The notes: generated by a model not told the origin, from the letters alone. A DNA stretch of 29,327 nucleotides from DASPLX01 sp035627375 (GCA_035627375.1 DASPLX010000065.1:1-29327); one strand, 5' to 3'; counted from the stretch's first letter, positions 7,084 through 18,193 are shown. Numbers and translations are program-made.

Positions 7084-8691
7084 ATGACAATCATCGAATC
7101 GAAATTGAACCCGCGCGGCGAGGACTTCAAGGCCAATGCCGCGGCGATGCAAGCCGTGGTCGACGACTTGAAAGCCAAGGTCGCGAAGATCGCCCTGGGA
7201 GGCGGCGAGGATGCGCGCAACAAGCATACCGCCCGCGGCAAGCTGCTGCCGCGCGACCGTGTGCAGATGCTGCTCGATCCGGGTACGCCCTTCCTCGAAT
7301 TCTCGCAATTGGCCGCCTACGAGATGTACCACAATGCCGCGCCCTCGGCCGGCGTAATCACCGGCATCGGCCGCGTGGCCGGCAGGGAATGCGTGATCGT
7401 CTGCAACGACGCCACGGTCAAGGGCGGTACCTATTACCCGATGACGGTCAAAAAACATTTGCGTGCCCAGGAAATCGCCGAACAGAACAACCTGCCGTGC
7501 ATCTACCTGGTCGATTCCGGCGGCGCCAACCTGCCGAACCAGGATGACGTGTTCCCCGACCGCGACCACTTCGGCCGGATCTTTTACAACCAGGCCAATA
7601 TGTCGGCCAAGGGTATTCCCCAGATCGCGGTCGTGATGGGTTCCTGCACCGCCGGCGGCGCCTATGTGCCGGCGATGAGCGACGAATCCATCATCGTCAA
7701 GAACCAGGGCACGATCTTCCTCGGCGGCCCGCCGCTGGTGAAGGCGGCCACCGGCGAAGTGGTCAGCGCGGAAGACCTCGGCGGCGGCGACGTGCATACG
7801 CGCCTGTCCGGCGTGGCCGACCACCTGGCGCAGAACGACCTGCATGCCTTGTCGCTGGCGCGCACCATCGTCTCCAATCTCAATCGCCAGAAGCCGCAGC
7901 AGATGGTGCTGCGCGAACCCGTTGAGCCGAGATACGATGCGCGCGAGCTGTACGGCGTGATTCCCGTGGATACGCGCAAGCCGTTCGATGTGCGCGAGGT
8001 GATCGCCCGCGTCGTCGACGGCAGCGAATTCGACGAATTCAAGGCGCGCTACGGCACCACGCTGGTATGCGGCTTCGCCCATATCTTCGGCATGCCGGTC
8101 GGCATTATCGCCAACAACGGCATCCTGTTCTCCGAATCGGCATTGAAGGGCACGCACTTCATCGAACTGTGCTGCCAGCGCAAGATTCCGCTGGTATTCC
8201 TGCAGAACATCACCGGCTTCATGGTCGGCCGCAAATACGAGAACGAAGGCATCGCGCGCAACGGCGCCAAGATGGTGACGGCGGTGGCGACGGCTTCCGT
8301 GCCGAAGTTCACCGTCATCATCGGCGGCAGCTTCGGCGCCGGCAACTACGGCATGTGCGGCCGCGCCTATTCGCCGCGCTTCCTGTGGATGTGGCCGAAC
8401 GCGCGCATCTCGGTCATGGGCGGCGACCAGGCGGCGAGCGTGCTGGCGACCGTCAAGCGCGACGGCATCGAAGCCAAGGGCGGCAACTGGAGCGCGGAAG
8501 AGGAAGAAGCGTTCAAGAAGCCGATCAAGGAGCAGTACGAGCACCAGGGCCATCCGTACTATGCCAGCGCCCGCCTGTGGGACGACGGCATCATCGATCC
8601 GGCCGATACCCGCATGGTGCTGGGACTCGGCCTCTCCGCGGCGCTCAACGCGCCGATTCCGGAGGCGAAGTTCGGCGTATTCCGGATGTAA
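7084..8691 (+). CDS. liuB: 3-methylcrotonyl-CoA carboxylase, carboxyltransferase (beta) subunit
   Basis: A 535-aa carboxyltransferase of the acetyl/propionyl/methylcrotonyl-CoA carboxylase beta family. With the biotinylated alpha subunit it carboxylates 3-methylcrotonyl-CoA to 3-methylglutaconyl-CoA in leucine and isovalerate degradation. Recognisable segments are the N-terminal MTIIESKLNP, the crotonase-like folds with GGTYYPMTVKKHLRAQEIAE, GSCTAGGAYVPAMSDE and FLQNITGFMVGRKYE, and the acyl-CoA-binding GSFGAGNYGMCGRAY. Placement with methylglutaconyl-CoA hydratase, the MCC alpha subunit and HMG-CoA lyase separates it from propionyl-CoA carboxylase. An ATG lies 24 bases upstream (7060), but 7084 gives the usual N-terminus. 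The 82-bp AT-richer gap before it is the likely promoter region; I cannot name a confident -35/-10. Confidence 0.95.
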   Translation: MTIIESKLNPRGEDFKANAAAMQAVVDDLKAKVAKIALGGGEDARNKHTARGKLLPRDRVQMLLDPGTPFLEFSQLAAYEMYHNAAPSAGVITGIGRVAGRECVIVCNDATVKGGTYYPMTVKKHLRAQEIAEQNNLPCIYLVDSGGANLPNQDDVFPDRDHFGRIFYNQANMSAKGIPQIAVVMGSCTAGGAYVPAMSDESIIVKNQGTIFLGGPPLVKAATGEVVSAEDLGGGDVHTRLSGVADHLAQNDLHALSLARTIVSNLNRQKPQQMVLREPVEPRYDARELYGVIPVDTRKPFDVREVIARVVDGSEFDEFKARYGTTLVCGFAHIFGMPVGIIANNGILFSESALKGTHFIELCCQRKIPLVFLQNITGFMVGRKYENEGIARNGAKMVTAVATASVPKFTVIIGGSFGAGNYGMCGRAYSPRFLWMWPNARISVMGGDQAASVLATVKRDGIEAKGGNWSAEEEEAFKKPIKEQYEHQGHPYYASARLWDDGIIDPADTRMVLGLGLSAALNAPIPEAKFGVFRM

Positions 8692-8700
8692 GGAGGCGGC

Positions 8701-9483
8701 ATGACTTATCAGACTCTCGCGATCGACATCGCCGACCGCCTGGCGACGGTGACGCTGAACCGTCCCGACGTGCGCAACGCGTTCAACGAAACGACGATCG
8801 CCGAAATCGCGCAGGCATTCCGCGAGCTCGGCGCCGCCGCCGGCGTGCGCGCCATCGTGCTGGCCGCCAACGGCCCGGCCTTCTGCGCCGGCGCCGATCT
8901 GAACTGGATGAAGAAGATGGCCGGCTACACGCACGAGGAAAACCGCGCCGACGCCATGCAGCTGGCCGAGATGCTGCGCACGATCTACCTGTGTCCGAAG
9001 CCAGTGGTGGCGAGGATCCAGGGCGATTGCTATGCCGGCGGCATGGGCTTGGTCGCCGCCTGCGACATCGCCGTCGCGGCCGAGGAAGCCAATTTCTGCC
9101 TGTCGGAAGTCAAACTCGGCCTGATTCCTGCGACAATCTCGCCTTACGTCATCAAGGCCATGGGCGAAAATGCCGCCCGGCGCTACTTCCTGACAGCCGA
9201 GCGGTTCCCGGCGGCGGAAGCGCACCGGATCGGCTTCGTGCATGCGGTCGTGCAGGCAGATGCGCTCGATGCCGCGGTCGGCGATCTCGTCAAAGCCTTG
9301 ACGACCAACAGCCCGAACGCCGTCAAGGAAGCGAAATGCCTGGTGCGCGACGTGTCCGGCCTACCGGTGACCGATGCCCTGGTCGCCGATACGGCGGAGC
9401 GCATCGCCCATATCCGCGCTTCCGACGAAGGCAAGGAAGGCGTGCGTTCCTTCCTCGAGAAGCGCAAGCCGAACTGGCTCTGA
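8701..9483 (+). CDS. liuC: Methylglutaconyl-CoA hydratase (enoyl-CoA hydratase family)
   Basis: A 260-aa crotonase-fold protein, ten bases after liuB and with a strong AAGGAGG before its ATG. It would hydrate 3-methylglutaconyl-CoA to HMG-CoA. Visible features are FCAGADLNWMKKM (first oxyanion-hole segment), DCYAGGMGLVAACDIA (second oxyanion-hole segment) and LSEVKLGLIPATISPYV, a sequence seen in methylglutaconyl-CoA hydratases rather than ordinary short-chain enoyl-CoA hydratases. The Glu in SEVKLG lies near the position of the catalytic acid. Neighbours on both sides of the biotin insert make LiuC the best assignment. Confidence 0.9.
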   Translation: MTYQTLAIDIADRLATVTLNRPDVRNAFNETTIAEIAQAFRELGAAAGVRAIVLAANGPAFCAGADLNWMKKMAGYTHEENRADAMQLAEMLRTIYLCPKPVVARIQGDCYAGGMGLVAACDIAVAAEEANFCLSEVKLGLIPATISPYVIKAMGENAARRYFLTAERFPAAEAHRIGFVHAVVQADALDAAVGDLVKALTTNSPNAVKEAKCLVRDVSGLPVTDALVADTAERIAHIRASDEGKEGVRSFLEKRKPNWL

Positions 9484-9566
9484 CGGATCGAGGCCGGCCG
9501 AAGAGGAGAAACCGTTTTACGTATGCTGAAGTCTTGAACAGGCCCAGCCAGAATTTCGGAGCAGTT

Positions 9567-10913
9567 TTGGAATCCACATCACACAACGACTGGATCGCGC
9601 GCAGCCTGAAGAGCGTCTGGCATCCGTGCACGCAGATGCAGCATCATGAGACGATGCCCCTGGTGCCGGTCAGCCACGGCCGCGGGCCGTGGCTGTACGA
9701 TGCGAACGGCAATCGTTATCTCGATGCGATCAGCTCGTGGTGGGTGAACCTGTTCGGCCATGCCAATCCTCGTATCAACGCCGCCTTGCGCGAGCAGCTC
9801 GATCTGCTCGAACACGCGATGCTGGCCGGCTTCACCCATGAGCCGGTGATCACGCTGTCGGAGAAGCTGGCGGCGCGCACCGATGACGTGCTCGGCCACT
9901 GCTTCTATGCCTCCGACGGCGCCTCGGCGGTCGAGATCGCGCTGAAGATGAGCTTCCATGCCTGGCGCAATCTGGGCGCGGCGGACAAGCGCGAATTCGT
10001 CTGCCTGAAGGGCAGTTATCACGGCGAAACCATCGGCGCATTGGCCGTGACCGATGTCCAACTGTTCCGTGATGCCTACGGCCCGCTGCTGCGGAACGTG
10101 CACGTGGTCGAAACTCCCGACGCGCGCCGGGCCGAGGAAGGGGAGACGGCGGCCGCCGCCGCTATCAATGCCGCGCGCCGCGCCGCGCAAGACCTCGAAG
10201 CCTTGTTCCAGGAACGCGCCGACAAGATCGCCGCGATCATCGTCGAACCGCTCGTGCAATGCGCGACTGGAATGGCGATGCACCATCCGGCGTATCTGAC
10301 CGAAGTGCGCGCGCTGTGCGACCGCTACCGGGTGCACATGATCGCCGACGAGATCGCGGTCGGCTGCGGCCGCACCGGCAGCTTCTTCGCCTGTGAACAG
10401 GCCGGCATCTGGCCCGATTTCCTGTGCCTCTCGAAAGGCATCTCGGGCGGCTATCTGCCACTGTCGCTGGTGATGACGCGCGACGCGATCTACGACGCGT
10501 TCTACCATGCCGACATCACCCGCGGCTTCCTGCATTCGCATTCCTACACCGGCAATCCGCTCGCCTGCAAGGCGGCGCTCGCCACGCTCGCGATTTTCGA
10601 GGAAGACCAAGTGCTGGACGGCAACCGCGAGCGCGCGGCGCGCTTGACCGCAGCCTTGCAACCGCTCGCGGCGCATCCGAAGGTGAGGCATTTCCGGCGG
10701 TGCGGCATGATCTGGGCCTTCGATGCCGTCACCGACGATCCGGCGTTTTCCCGGCGCTTCTTCAGCGCCGCGCTGGAGCATGAATTGCTGCTGCGCCCGA
10801 TCGGCCGCACGGTCTACCTGATGCCGCCCTACGTGCTCGACGACGGCGAGATCGAATTGCTCGCCGCGCGCACCATCGCCGTGTTCGAGCAAGTCATGGG
10901 AGCCACGGAATGA
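9567..10913 (+). CDS. bioA: Adenosylmethionine-8-amino-7-oxononanoate aminotransferase BioA (TTG start)
   Basis: A PLP fold-type I aminotransferase of 448 aa (E. coli BioA has 429) that converts KAPA to DAPA using S-adenosylmethionine as amino donor. Diagnostic sequences are WHPCTQM, ISSWWVNLFGHANPR, the PLP site IADEIAVGCGRTGSFFACE and the Schiff-base lysine K290 in CLSKGISGGYLPLS. No ATG lies at the right place: the frame is open far upstream through liuC, and the first in-frame ATG inside the protein would remove conserved N-terminal residues. TTG 9567 has GGAG five bases upstream and gives a normal N-terminus. It overlaps bioF by ATGA. First gene of the nested biotin operon. Confidence 0.93.
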   Translation: MESTSHNDWIARSLKSVWHPCTQMQHHETMPLVPVSHGRGPWLYDANGNRYLDAISSWWVNLFGHANPRINAALREQLDLLEHAMLAGFTHEPVITLSEKLAARTDDVLGHCFYASDGASAVEIALKMSFHAWRNLGAADKREFVCLKGSYHGETIGALAVTDVQLFRDAYGPLLRNVHVVETPDARRAEEGETAAAAAINAARRAAQDLEALFQERADKIAAIIVEPLVQCATGMAMHHPAYLTEVRALCDRYRVHMIADEIAVGCGRTGSFFACEQAGIWPDFLCLSKGISGGYLPLSLVMTRDAIYDAFYHADITRGFLHSHSYTGNPLACKAALATLAIFEEDQVLDGNRERAARLTAALQPLAAHPKVRHFRRCGMIWAFDAVTDDPAFSRRFFSAALEHELLLRPIGRTVYLMPPYVLDDGEIELLAARTIAVFEQVMGATE

Positions 10914-12118
10914 AATTGCTTGCCGGGCTCGAACGGGAATTGCGGGACCTCGACGCGCGCAGCCTGCGCCGCCGCCGCCGTATCGCGGAAACGCCGTGCG
11001 CGCCGCGCACGACGGTCGACGGCCGCGACCTGCTGGCGTTCTGCAGCAACGATTATCTCGGCCTGGCCGCCCATCCGCTGGTGGTCGAGGCGCTGCGCGA
11101 GGGCGCGTTGCGCTACGGCGTCGGCAGCGGCGCGTCGGCGCTGGTCAGCGGGCATGCGCGCGTCCACGAAGAATTGGAAGAGCGGCTGGCCGCCTTCATG
11201 GCGCCGCATATCGAGTCGCCGCGCGCGCTGTCCTTCTGCAGCGGCTACATGGCTAATCTCGCCGTGCTGTCGACGCTCGGCGGCCGCGACGCGGCGATCT
11301 TTTCCGAAACGCTCAATCATGCGTCGCTGATCGACGGCGCGCGCCTGTCGCGTTCCGCCGTGCAGGTCTATCCGCATCGCGACGTCGAGGCGCTCGAAGC
11401 AATGCTGGCCGCGAGCGGCGCCGAGACCAAGATCGTGGTCACCGACAGCGTGTTCTCGATGGATGGCGACATCGCGCCGCTGCCGCGCCTGCTGGCGTTG
11501 TGCGAAAGGCACGAAGCCTGGCTGGTGGTCGACGACGCCCACGGCTTCGGCGTGCTGGGCGAGCACGGACGCGGCGCGCTCGAGCATTTCGCCTTGCGCT
11601 CGCCTTGCCTGGTCTACATGGGCACCTTGTCCAAAGCGGCCGGCGCGGCGGGCGCCTTCGTCGCCGCGCACGCGACCGTCATCGAATGGCTGTTGCAGCG
11701 CGCGCGTACCTATATTTTCACCACCGGCGCGCCGCCCGCGTTGTCGCAGGCGCTGCTCGCCAGCCTCGACATCATCGCCGGCGAAGAGGGGCGGGCGCGG
11801 CGCGAGCATCTTCAATTCCTGGTCCGCAGGCTGCAAGACAGCCTGGTGCTGCGTCGCTGGTGCCACGCGCGCTCGGATACCGGCATCCAGCCGATCATCA
11901 TCGGCGCGAACGACGATGCGATGCGCGCATCGACGGCGCTGCACGAGCAGGGTTTCTGGATTCCCGCGATCCGTCCGCCGACCGTGCCGGCGGGCACGGC
12001 GCGCTTGCGCGTGACCTTGTCGGCTGCGCATACGGCCGACGATATCGCGCGGCTGGTCGATGCGCTGAATGCCCTGGAAGAGCGGCAAGCCGACGCGCGG
12101 GAAGCGGAGTACGCATGA
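10910..12118 (+). CDS. bioF: 8-amino-7-oxononanoate synthase BioF
   Basis: A 402-aa alpha-oxoamine synthase that condenses pimeloyl-ACP/CoA with alanine to KAPA, the first step of the biotin ring pathway. Seen in order: LLAFCSNDYLGLAAHP, GVGSGASALVSGH, the PLP-binding VVDDAHGFGVLGEHGRG, and the lysine K242 in MGTLSKAAGAAGAF. The C-terminal IQPIIIGAN followed by RPPTVPAGTARLRVTLSA is typical of the family. Its ATG overlaps the bioA stop and its own stop overlaps the bioD start, so translation of bioA-F-D is coupled. No pimeloyl-chain genes (bioC, bioH) are visible in this window. Confidence 0.96.
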   Translation: MKLLAGLERELRDLDARSLRRRRRIAETPCAPRTTVDGRDLLAFCSNDYLGLAAHPLVVEALREGALRYGVGSGASALVSGHARVHEELEERLAAFMAPHIESPRALSFCSGYMANLAVLSTLGGRDAAIFSETLNHASLIDGARLSRSAVQVYPHRDVEALEAMLAASGAETKIVVTDSVFSMDGDIAPLPRLLALCERHEAWLVVDDAHGFGVLGEHGRGALEHFALRSPCLVYMGTLSKAAGAAGAFVAAHATVIEWLLQRARTYIFTTGAPPALSQALLASLDIIAGEEGRARREHLQFLVRRLQDSLVLRRWCHARSDTGIQPIIIGANDDAMRASTALHEQGFWIPAIRPPTVPAGTARLRVTLSAAHTADDIARLVDALNALEERQADAREAEYA

Positions 12119-12828
12119 GCGCGTCGGTCGGCTATTTCGTCACCGGCACCGATACCGAGATCGGAAAGACGCTGATCTCGTCCGCCCTGCTGCACGCGCT
12201 CGGCGCCAGCGGCGTGCGCGCGGCCGGCATGAAACCGGTTGCCGCCGGCGCCGAGTTGCGCGACGGCGCATGGTGGAACGAAGACGTGGCGAGCATCGCC
12301 GCGGCGGCCAACGTCGTGCTGCCGCGTGAACTGACCACTCCCTACCTGCTGCGCGAACCGGCGGCGCCGCATATCGTCGCCCGCCAGGAAGGCGTGACGA
12401 TCGACCTGGACCACATCGTCGAGTGCTATCTCCGCGTGGCGCGGGAAGCCGATGCCGTCGTGGTCGAAGGCGTCGGCGGATTTCGCGTGCCGCTGGCGGA
12501 AGACGCCGATACCGCCGATCTCGCGCGGCGCCTCGGCTTGCCTGTCATACTCGTGGTCGGCCTGCGGCTGGGTTGCATCAACCATGCCTTGTTGAGCGCC
12601 GAGGCGATCGCCGCGCGCGGCCTGACGCTGGCCGGCTGGGTCGCGAATTCCATCGAACTCGGCATGCGTCACGCGAGCGCCAATATCGAGGCGATCGCCG
12701 CGCGCCTGCCGGCGCCCTTGCTCGGCTATCTGCCGCGCCTGGACCGGCCGACGGCCGCGCTGGCCGCCGCGCACCTGGATTTTTCATGCCTTCCGGGCTG
12801 GCCGCGGCCAACCGGCGGGCTCATGTAG
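12115..12828 (+). CDS. bioD: Dethiobiotin synthetase BioD
   Basis: A 237-aa P-loop ATPase that closes the ureido ring of dethiobiotin from DAPA, CO2 and ATP. The P-loop GTDTEIGKT is at residues 11-19, the substrate/ATP-coupling lysine lies in GMKPVAAG, and VVVEGVGGFRVPL is the second family hallmark. ATG 12115 overlaps the bioF stop as ATGA. The C-terminal tail after the conserved LLGYLPRL segment is slightly long but unremarkable. It is separated from bioB by only 30 bp. Confidence 0.95.
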   Translation: MSASVGYFVTGTDTEIGKTLISSALLHALGASGVRAAGMKPVAAGAELRDGAWWNEDVASIAAAANVVLPRELTTPYLLREPAAPHIVARQEGVTIDLDHIVECYLRVAREADAVVVEGVGGFRVPLAEDADTADLARRLGLPVILVVGLRLGCINHALLSAEAIAARGLTLAGWVANSIELGMRHASANIEAIAARLPAPLLGYLPRLDRPTAALAAAHLDFSCLPGWPRPTGGLM

Positions 12829-12858
12829 AAACGATTCGATCAGAGAGGAAAGCTGCCT

Positions 12859-13887
12859 ATGTCGTCGCAAACCGTCACCTTCCACGCGATTTCGCGCACC
12901 AAGCCCGCACCGATCAAACCGGATGCCTGGTCGGTGGACGATATCGTCGCGCTGTTCGAACTGCCGTTCTCCGATTTGCTGTTCCGCGCGCAACAGGTGC
13001 ATCGCGAACACTTCGATCCGCGCGAAGTCGAACTGGCGACGCTGATGTCGATCAAGACCGGCGGTTGCCCCGAGGATTGCGGCTATTGTCCGCAGGCCGC
13101 GCGCTACGATACCGGCGTCGAGGCGCAGAAGATCCTGCCGCTCGACACCGTGCTGGATGCGGCGAAGGCCGCCAAGGCCAGCGGCGCGACCCGCTTTTGC
13201 ATGGGCGCCGCTTGGCGCGCCCCGAAAGACCGCGATCTCGATCACGTCGAAGCCATGGTGCGCGAAGTGAAGGCGCTCGGCCTGGAAACCTGCGTCACGC
13301 TCGGCATGCTCGGCGAGGGCCAGGCGGAACGCCTGAAAGCGGCCGGCCTCGATTACTACAACCACAATCTCGACACCGCGCCCGAGTTCTACGGCGACAT
13401 CATTTCGACGCGCGACTACGACGACCGGCTGGACACGCTCGAACGCGTGCGTAATGCCGGCATCAAAGTGTGCTGCGGCGGCATCGTCGGCATGGGCGAA
13501 TCGCGCCGCCAGCGCGCAGGACTGATCGCGCAGTTGGCGAACATGGAACCGTACCCGGAATCGGTGCCGGTTAACCACCTGGTGCAGGTCAAGGGTACGC
13601 CGCTGTACGGCATCGATCCGCTCGACCCGCTCGAATTCGTACGCACCATTGCCGTCGCGCGCATCACGATGCCGAAGGCGCGCGTGCGCCTGTCGGCCGG
13701 CCGCCGCGAAATGGGCGAAGCCGTGCAAGCCTTGTGCTTCGCCGCCGGCGCCAACTCGATCTTCTATGGCGACAAGCTGCTGACGACCGGCAATCCGGAA
13801 GTCGAGGCCGACCGCGCCTTGCTCGACAAGCTCGGCATGACTTCGCGCCATACCCAGATGGATGCGAAATGCGCGGTGACGGAATAA
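12859..13887 (+). CDS. bioB: Biotin synthase BioB (radical SAM)
   Basis: A 342-aa radical SAM enzyme that inserts sulfur into dethiobiotin. The 4Fe-4S cluster ligands are C70, C74 and C77 in GGCPEDCGYCPQ, followed by the family sequences RFCMGAAWRAPKDRD, YYNHNLDT and CCGGIVGMGE. The 2Fe-2S-related ligands and the C-terminal AGANSIFYGDKLLTTGNPE are also present. An AGAGGAAAG stretch precedes ATG 12859. It is the last bio gene and is followed 27 bp later by the biotin-carrying carboxylase subunit, the enzyme that consumes the product. Confidence 0.97.
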   Translation: MSSQTVTFHAISRTKPAPIKPDAWSVDDIVALFELPFSDLLFRAQQVHREHFDPREVELATLMSIKTGGCPEDCGYCPQAARYDTGVEAQKILPLDTVLDAAKAAKASGATRFCMGAAWRAPKDRDLDHVEAMVREVKALGLETCVTLGMLGEGQAERLKAAGLDYYNHNLDTAPEFYGDIISTRDYDDRLDTLERVRNAGIKVCCGGIVGMGESRRQRAGLIAQLANMEPYPESVPVNHLVQVKGTPLYGIDPLDPLEFVRTIAVARITMPKARVRLSAGRREMGEAVQALCFAAGANSIFYGDKLLTTGNPEVEADRALLDKLGMTSRHTQMDAKCAVTE

Positions 13888-13914
13888 AGAGAATTCTTCG
13901 TTAAGGGCAAGAAA

Positions 13915-15930
<2,016 letters not shown>

Positions 15931-15959
15931 TCGTACCCGGGGCCGGACGGAGACCGCCG

Positions 15960-16889
15960 ATGCGCATCCTGTTCTACACCGCGAGCTGGACCACCGAGTC
16001 GTGGCTGCGGAATCTCGAGGCGGTTCTGCCCGGGGCCCAGGTGCGCGTCTGGCAGGAAGGCGACAACGACCCGGCCGACTACGCGTTGGTATGGAAACCG
16101 CCGGCCGCGATGCTGCGCGGGCGCCGCGATCTGAAAGCGATCTTCAGCCTGGGCGCCGGCGTCGATGCGATCGTGCAGCTCGGCGACGCCTTGCCGCAAG
16201 GCGTGCCCATCGTGCGCCTGGAAGATGCAGGCATGGCGATACAGATGGCGGAGTACGCGACCTACGCCGTGCTGCGCCATTTCCGGCGCTTCGACGAATA
16301 TGAAGCGCTGGCGCGGGCCGGTCGATGGCAGCCGCTGGAGCCCTACGACAAAGGGGCGTTCACGGTCGGCATTCTCGGCCTCGGCGTGCTCGGCACGCGC
16401 ATCGCGCAAGCGCTCGCGCATTTCGGCTTCCCGTTGCGCGCCTGGAGCCGCGGCGGGAAAGACATGCCGGGCGTGAGCTGTTACGCGGGCAAGGACGAAT
16501 TCGACGCCTTCCTGCACGGCACGCGCGTGTTGATCTGCACCTTGCCGATGACGCCGGAAACGTCCGGCATCCTGGACCGGACCAATCTTTCGAAGCTGCA
16601 GCGCGGCGCCTACGTGATCAACGTCGCGCGCGGCGCGCATCTCGTCGAAGAGGATTTGCTGGCGCTGGTGCGGGAAGGCCATGTCGCCGGCGCGACGCTC
16701 GACGTGTTCCGCGAAGAACCGCTGCCGCCCGGACACCCGTTCCGGGCCGAGCCGAGGATCGCGATCACGCCGCACATCTCGGCCCTGACCTTGCGCGAGG
16801 AAAGCGCGCGCCAGATCGCCGACAAGATTTTCGCCATCGAACGCGGCGAGGCCGTCACCGGCGTCGTCGACCGCACGAAAGGATACTGA
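15960..16889 (+). CDS. ghrA: Glyoxylate/hydroxypyruvate reductase A-like 2-hydroxyacid dehydrogenase
   Basis: A 309-aa NAD(P)-dependent D-2-hydroxyacid dehydrogenase of the GhrA subgroup, which reduces glyoxylate to glycolate and hydroxypyruvate to D-glycerate. The cofactor loop GLGVLG is at 140-145. The catalytic triad is represented by the Arg in INVARGAHLVEEDLL, the Glu in DVFREEPLPPGHPF and the His in ITPHISALT. Start ATG 15960 begins MRILFYTASW. It stands 29 bp after the MCC alpha gene and one base before the HMG-CoA lyase gene, so it is co-transcribed with the leucine pathway although it has no known step in it. Glyoxylate relevance fits the aceK gene upstream, but that is inference. 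Confidence 0.85.
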   Translation: MRILFYTASWTTESWLRNLEAVLPGAQVRVWQEGDNDPADYALVWKPPAAMLRGRRDLKAIFSLGAGVDAIVQLGDALPQGVPIVRLEDAGMAIQMAEYATYAVLRHFRRFDEYEALARAGRWQPLEPYDKGAFTVGILGLGVLGTRIAQALAHFGFPLRAWSRGGKDMPGVSCYAGKDEFDAFLHGTRVLICTLPMTPETSGILDRTNLSKLQRGAYVINVARGAHLVEEDLLALVREGHVAGATLDVFREEPLPPGHPFRAEPRIAITPHISALTLREESARQIADKIFAIERGEAVTGVVDRTKGY

Positions 16890-16890
16890 A

Positions 16891-17799
16891 ATGACACTGC
16901 CATCGAAAGTCAAGATCGTCGAAGTCGGCCCGCGCGACGGTTTGCAGAACGAGAAGGAAACCATCGCGGCCGAGGTCAAGATCGAACTCGTGAACCGCCT
17001 GACGCAAGCCGGTTTCTCGAATGTCGAGGCGGCGTCCTTCGTGTCGCCGAAATGGGTGCCGCAGATGGCGACCTCCGCCGAGGTCATGGCCGGCATCGCG
17101 CGCAAGCCGGGCGTGATCTATTCCGCGCTGACGCCGAACATGAAAGGCTTCGAGGCGGCGCTGGCCGCCAAGGCCGATGAAGTCGTGATCTTCGGCGCGG
17201 CCTCGGAAGCGTTCTCGCAAAAGAACATCAATTGCTCGATCGCCGAATCGATCGAGCGTTTCCGCGATGTCGCCGCGGCGGCCAAGCAGCACGGCATCCG
17301 ATTGCGCGGCAGCATCAGCTGTTCGTTCGGCTGCCCCTACCAGGGCGAAGTCGCGCCGGAATCGGTGGCCGACGTCGTGCGCCGCCTGCGCGAGCTCGGC
17401 TGCGACGAGATCGACATCGCCGATACCATCGGCGTCGGCACGCCGAGGAAGGTGCAAGCCGTGATGGAGCGGGTGGCGAAGGAATTCCCGATCGAGCGCT
17501 TGTCGGGCCATTTCCACGACACCTACGGCCAGGCGCTGGCGAACATCTACGCCAGCATGGAAGTCGGCATTTCGATCTTCCATTCCTCGGTCGCCGGCCT
17601 CGGCGGCTGCCCGTATGCGAAGGGCGCGACCGGCAACGTGTCGTCGGAAGACGTGCTATATATGATGGACGGGCTCGGCGTCGCGACCGGCATCGATCTG
17701 GATGCGGTGGTCGATGCGGGGCAGTTCATTTCGCAGCACCTCGGGCGCAAGGCGGTGAGCCGGGCCGGCAACGCGATCGCGGCCAAGCGCACGAGCTGA
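16891..17799 (+). CDS. liuE: Hydroxymethylglutaryl-CoA lyase
   Basis: A 302-aa TIM-barrel lyase of the HMGL/DRE-TIM family that cleaves HMG-CoA to acetoacetate and acetyl-CoA, the final step of the leucine branch. The N-terminal VGPRDGLQNEK holds metal and catalytic residues, GHFHDTYGQA supplies the metal-binding histidines, and the C-terminal GLGGCPYAKGATGN loop carries the catalytic C240. Length and motifs are complete. AAGGA lies just upstream of ATG 16891, only one base after the ghrA stop. It is likely the last leucine gene of the operon. Confidence 0.96.
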   Translation: MTLPSKVKIVEVGPRDGLQNEKETIAAEVKIELVNRLTQAGFSNVEAASFVSPKWVPQMATSAEVMAGIARKPGVIYSALTPNMKGFEAALAAKADEVVIFGAASEAFSQKNINCSIAESIERFRDVAAAAKQHGIRLRGSISCSFGCPYQGEVAPESVADVVRRLRELGCDEIDIADTIGVGTPRKVQAVMERVAKEFPIERLSGHFHDTYGQALANIYASMEVGISIFHSSVAGLGGCPYAKGATGNVSSEDVLYMMDGLGVATGIDLDAVVDAGQFISQHLGRKAVSRAGNAIAAKRTS

Positions 17800-17819
17800 A
17801 GACAGAGGCGGGAGCACCC

Positions 17820-18164
17820 GTGAAGTTTTCGCAAGTCCGGCGCCATGCGTTGTCGCTTCCGGAGGTGACGGAGGAGCCGCACTTCCAGTACGCTTCGTTC
17901 CGGGTGCGCGGCAAGATCTTCGCGACCGTTCCGCCGGAGGAAGAATATATCCATGTGTTCGTGCCGGAACAGGAGCGCGAGCATGCGCTTGCCATGCACC
18001 CGGAGTTCATGGAAAAGTTGTTGTGGGGAGGAAAAGTCGTGGGACTCAGAGTGAATCTTTCCTTGGCGGATGCCGCCACGATCAACAGGCTCCTCGATCG
18101 AGCATGGGAATCCAAGGCGCCGAAGACGCTCCTGGCAAGAATCGGCGCCCGTAATACCGATTAG
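17820..18164 (+). CDS. MmcQ/YjbR family DNA-binding-like protein
   Basis: A 114-aa protein of the MmcQ/YjbR (DUF419) family, small cytosolic alpha/beta proteins with a CyaY-like fold and no settled function. The family pattern is visible: an N-terminal LSLPEVTEEPHF, a central strand FRVRGKIFATV, then VGLRVNLSLADAATINRLLDRAWESKAPKTLL. The start is a GTG at 17820 with GGGAG seven bases upstream; no in-frame ATG gives the conserved N-terminus. It lies 20 bp after the HMG-CoA lyase gene on the same strand and may be transcribed with it. Confidence 0.8.
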   Translation: MKFSQVRRHALSLPEVTEEPHFQYASFRVRGKIFATVPPEEEYIHVFVPEQEREHALAMHPEFMEKLLWGGKVVGLRVNLSLADAATINRLLDRAWESKAPKTLLARIGARNTD

Positions 18165-18193
18165 CAACCGCCGCGTGTTGAGGCAACGATTCC

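Noticed and set aside
9523..9537. Four-codon leader-like ORF before bioA
   Set aside because: The AGGAG is too far from its ATG and there is no attenuator structure; chance occurrence.
8067..10913. Long frame that would fuse 500 extra residues to BioA
   Set aside because: The upstream part is an out-of-frame reading of liuB and liuC with Arg-rich low-quality sequence; BioA starts at about 9567.
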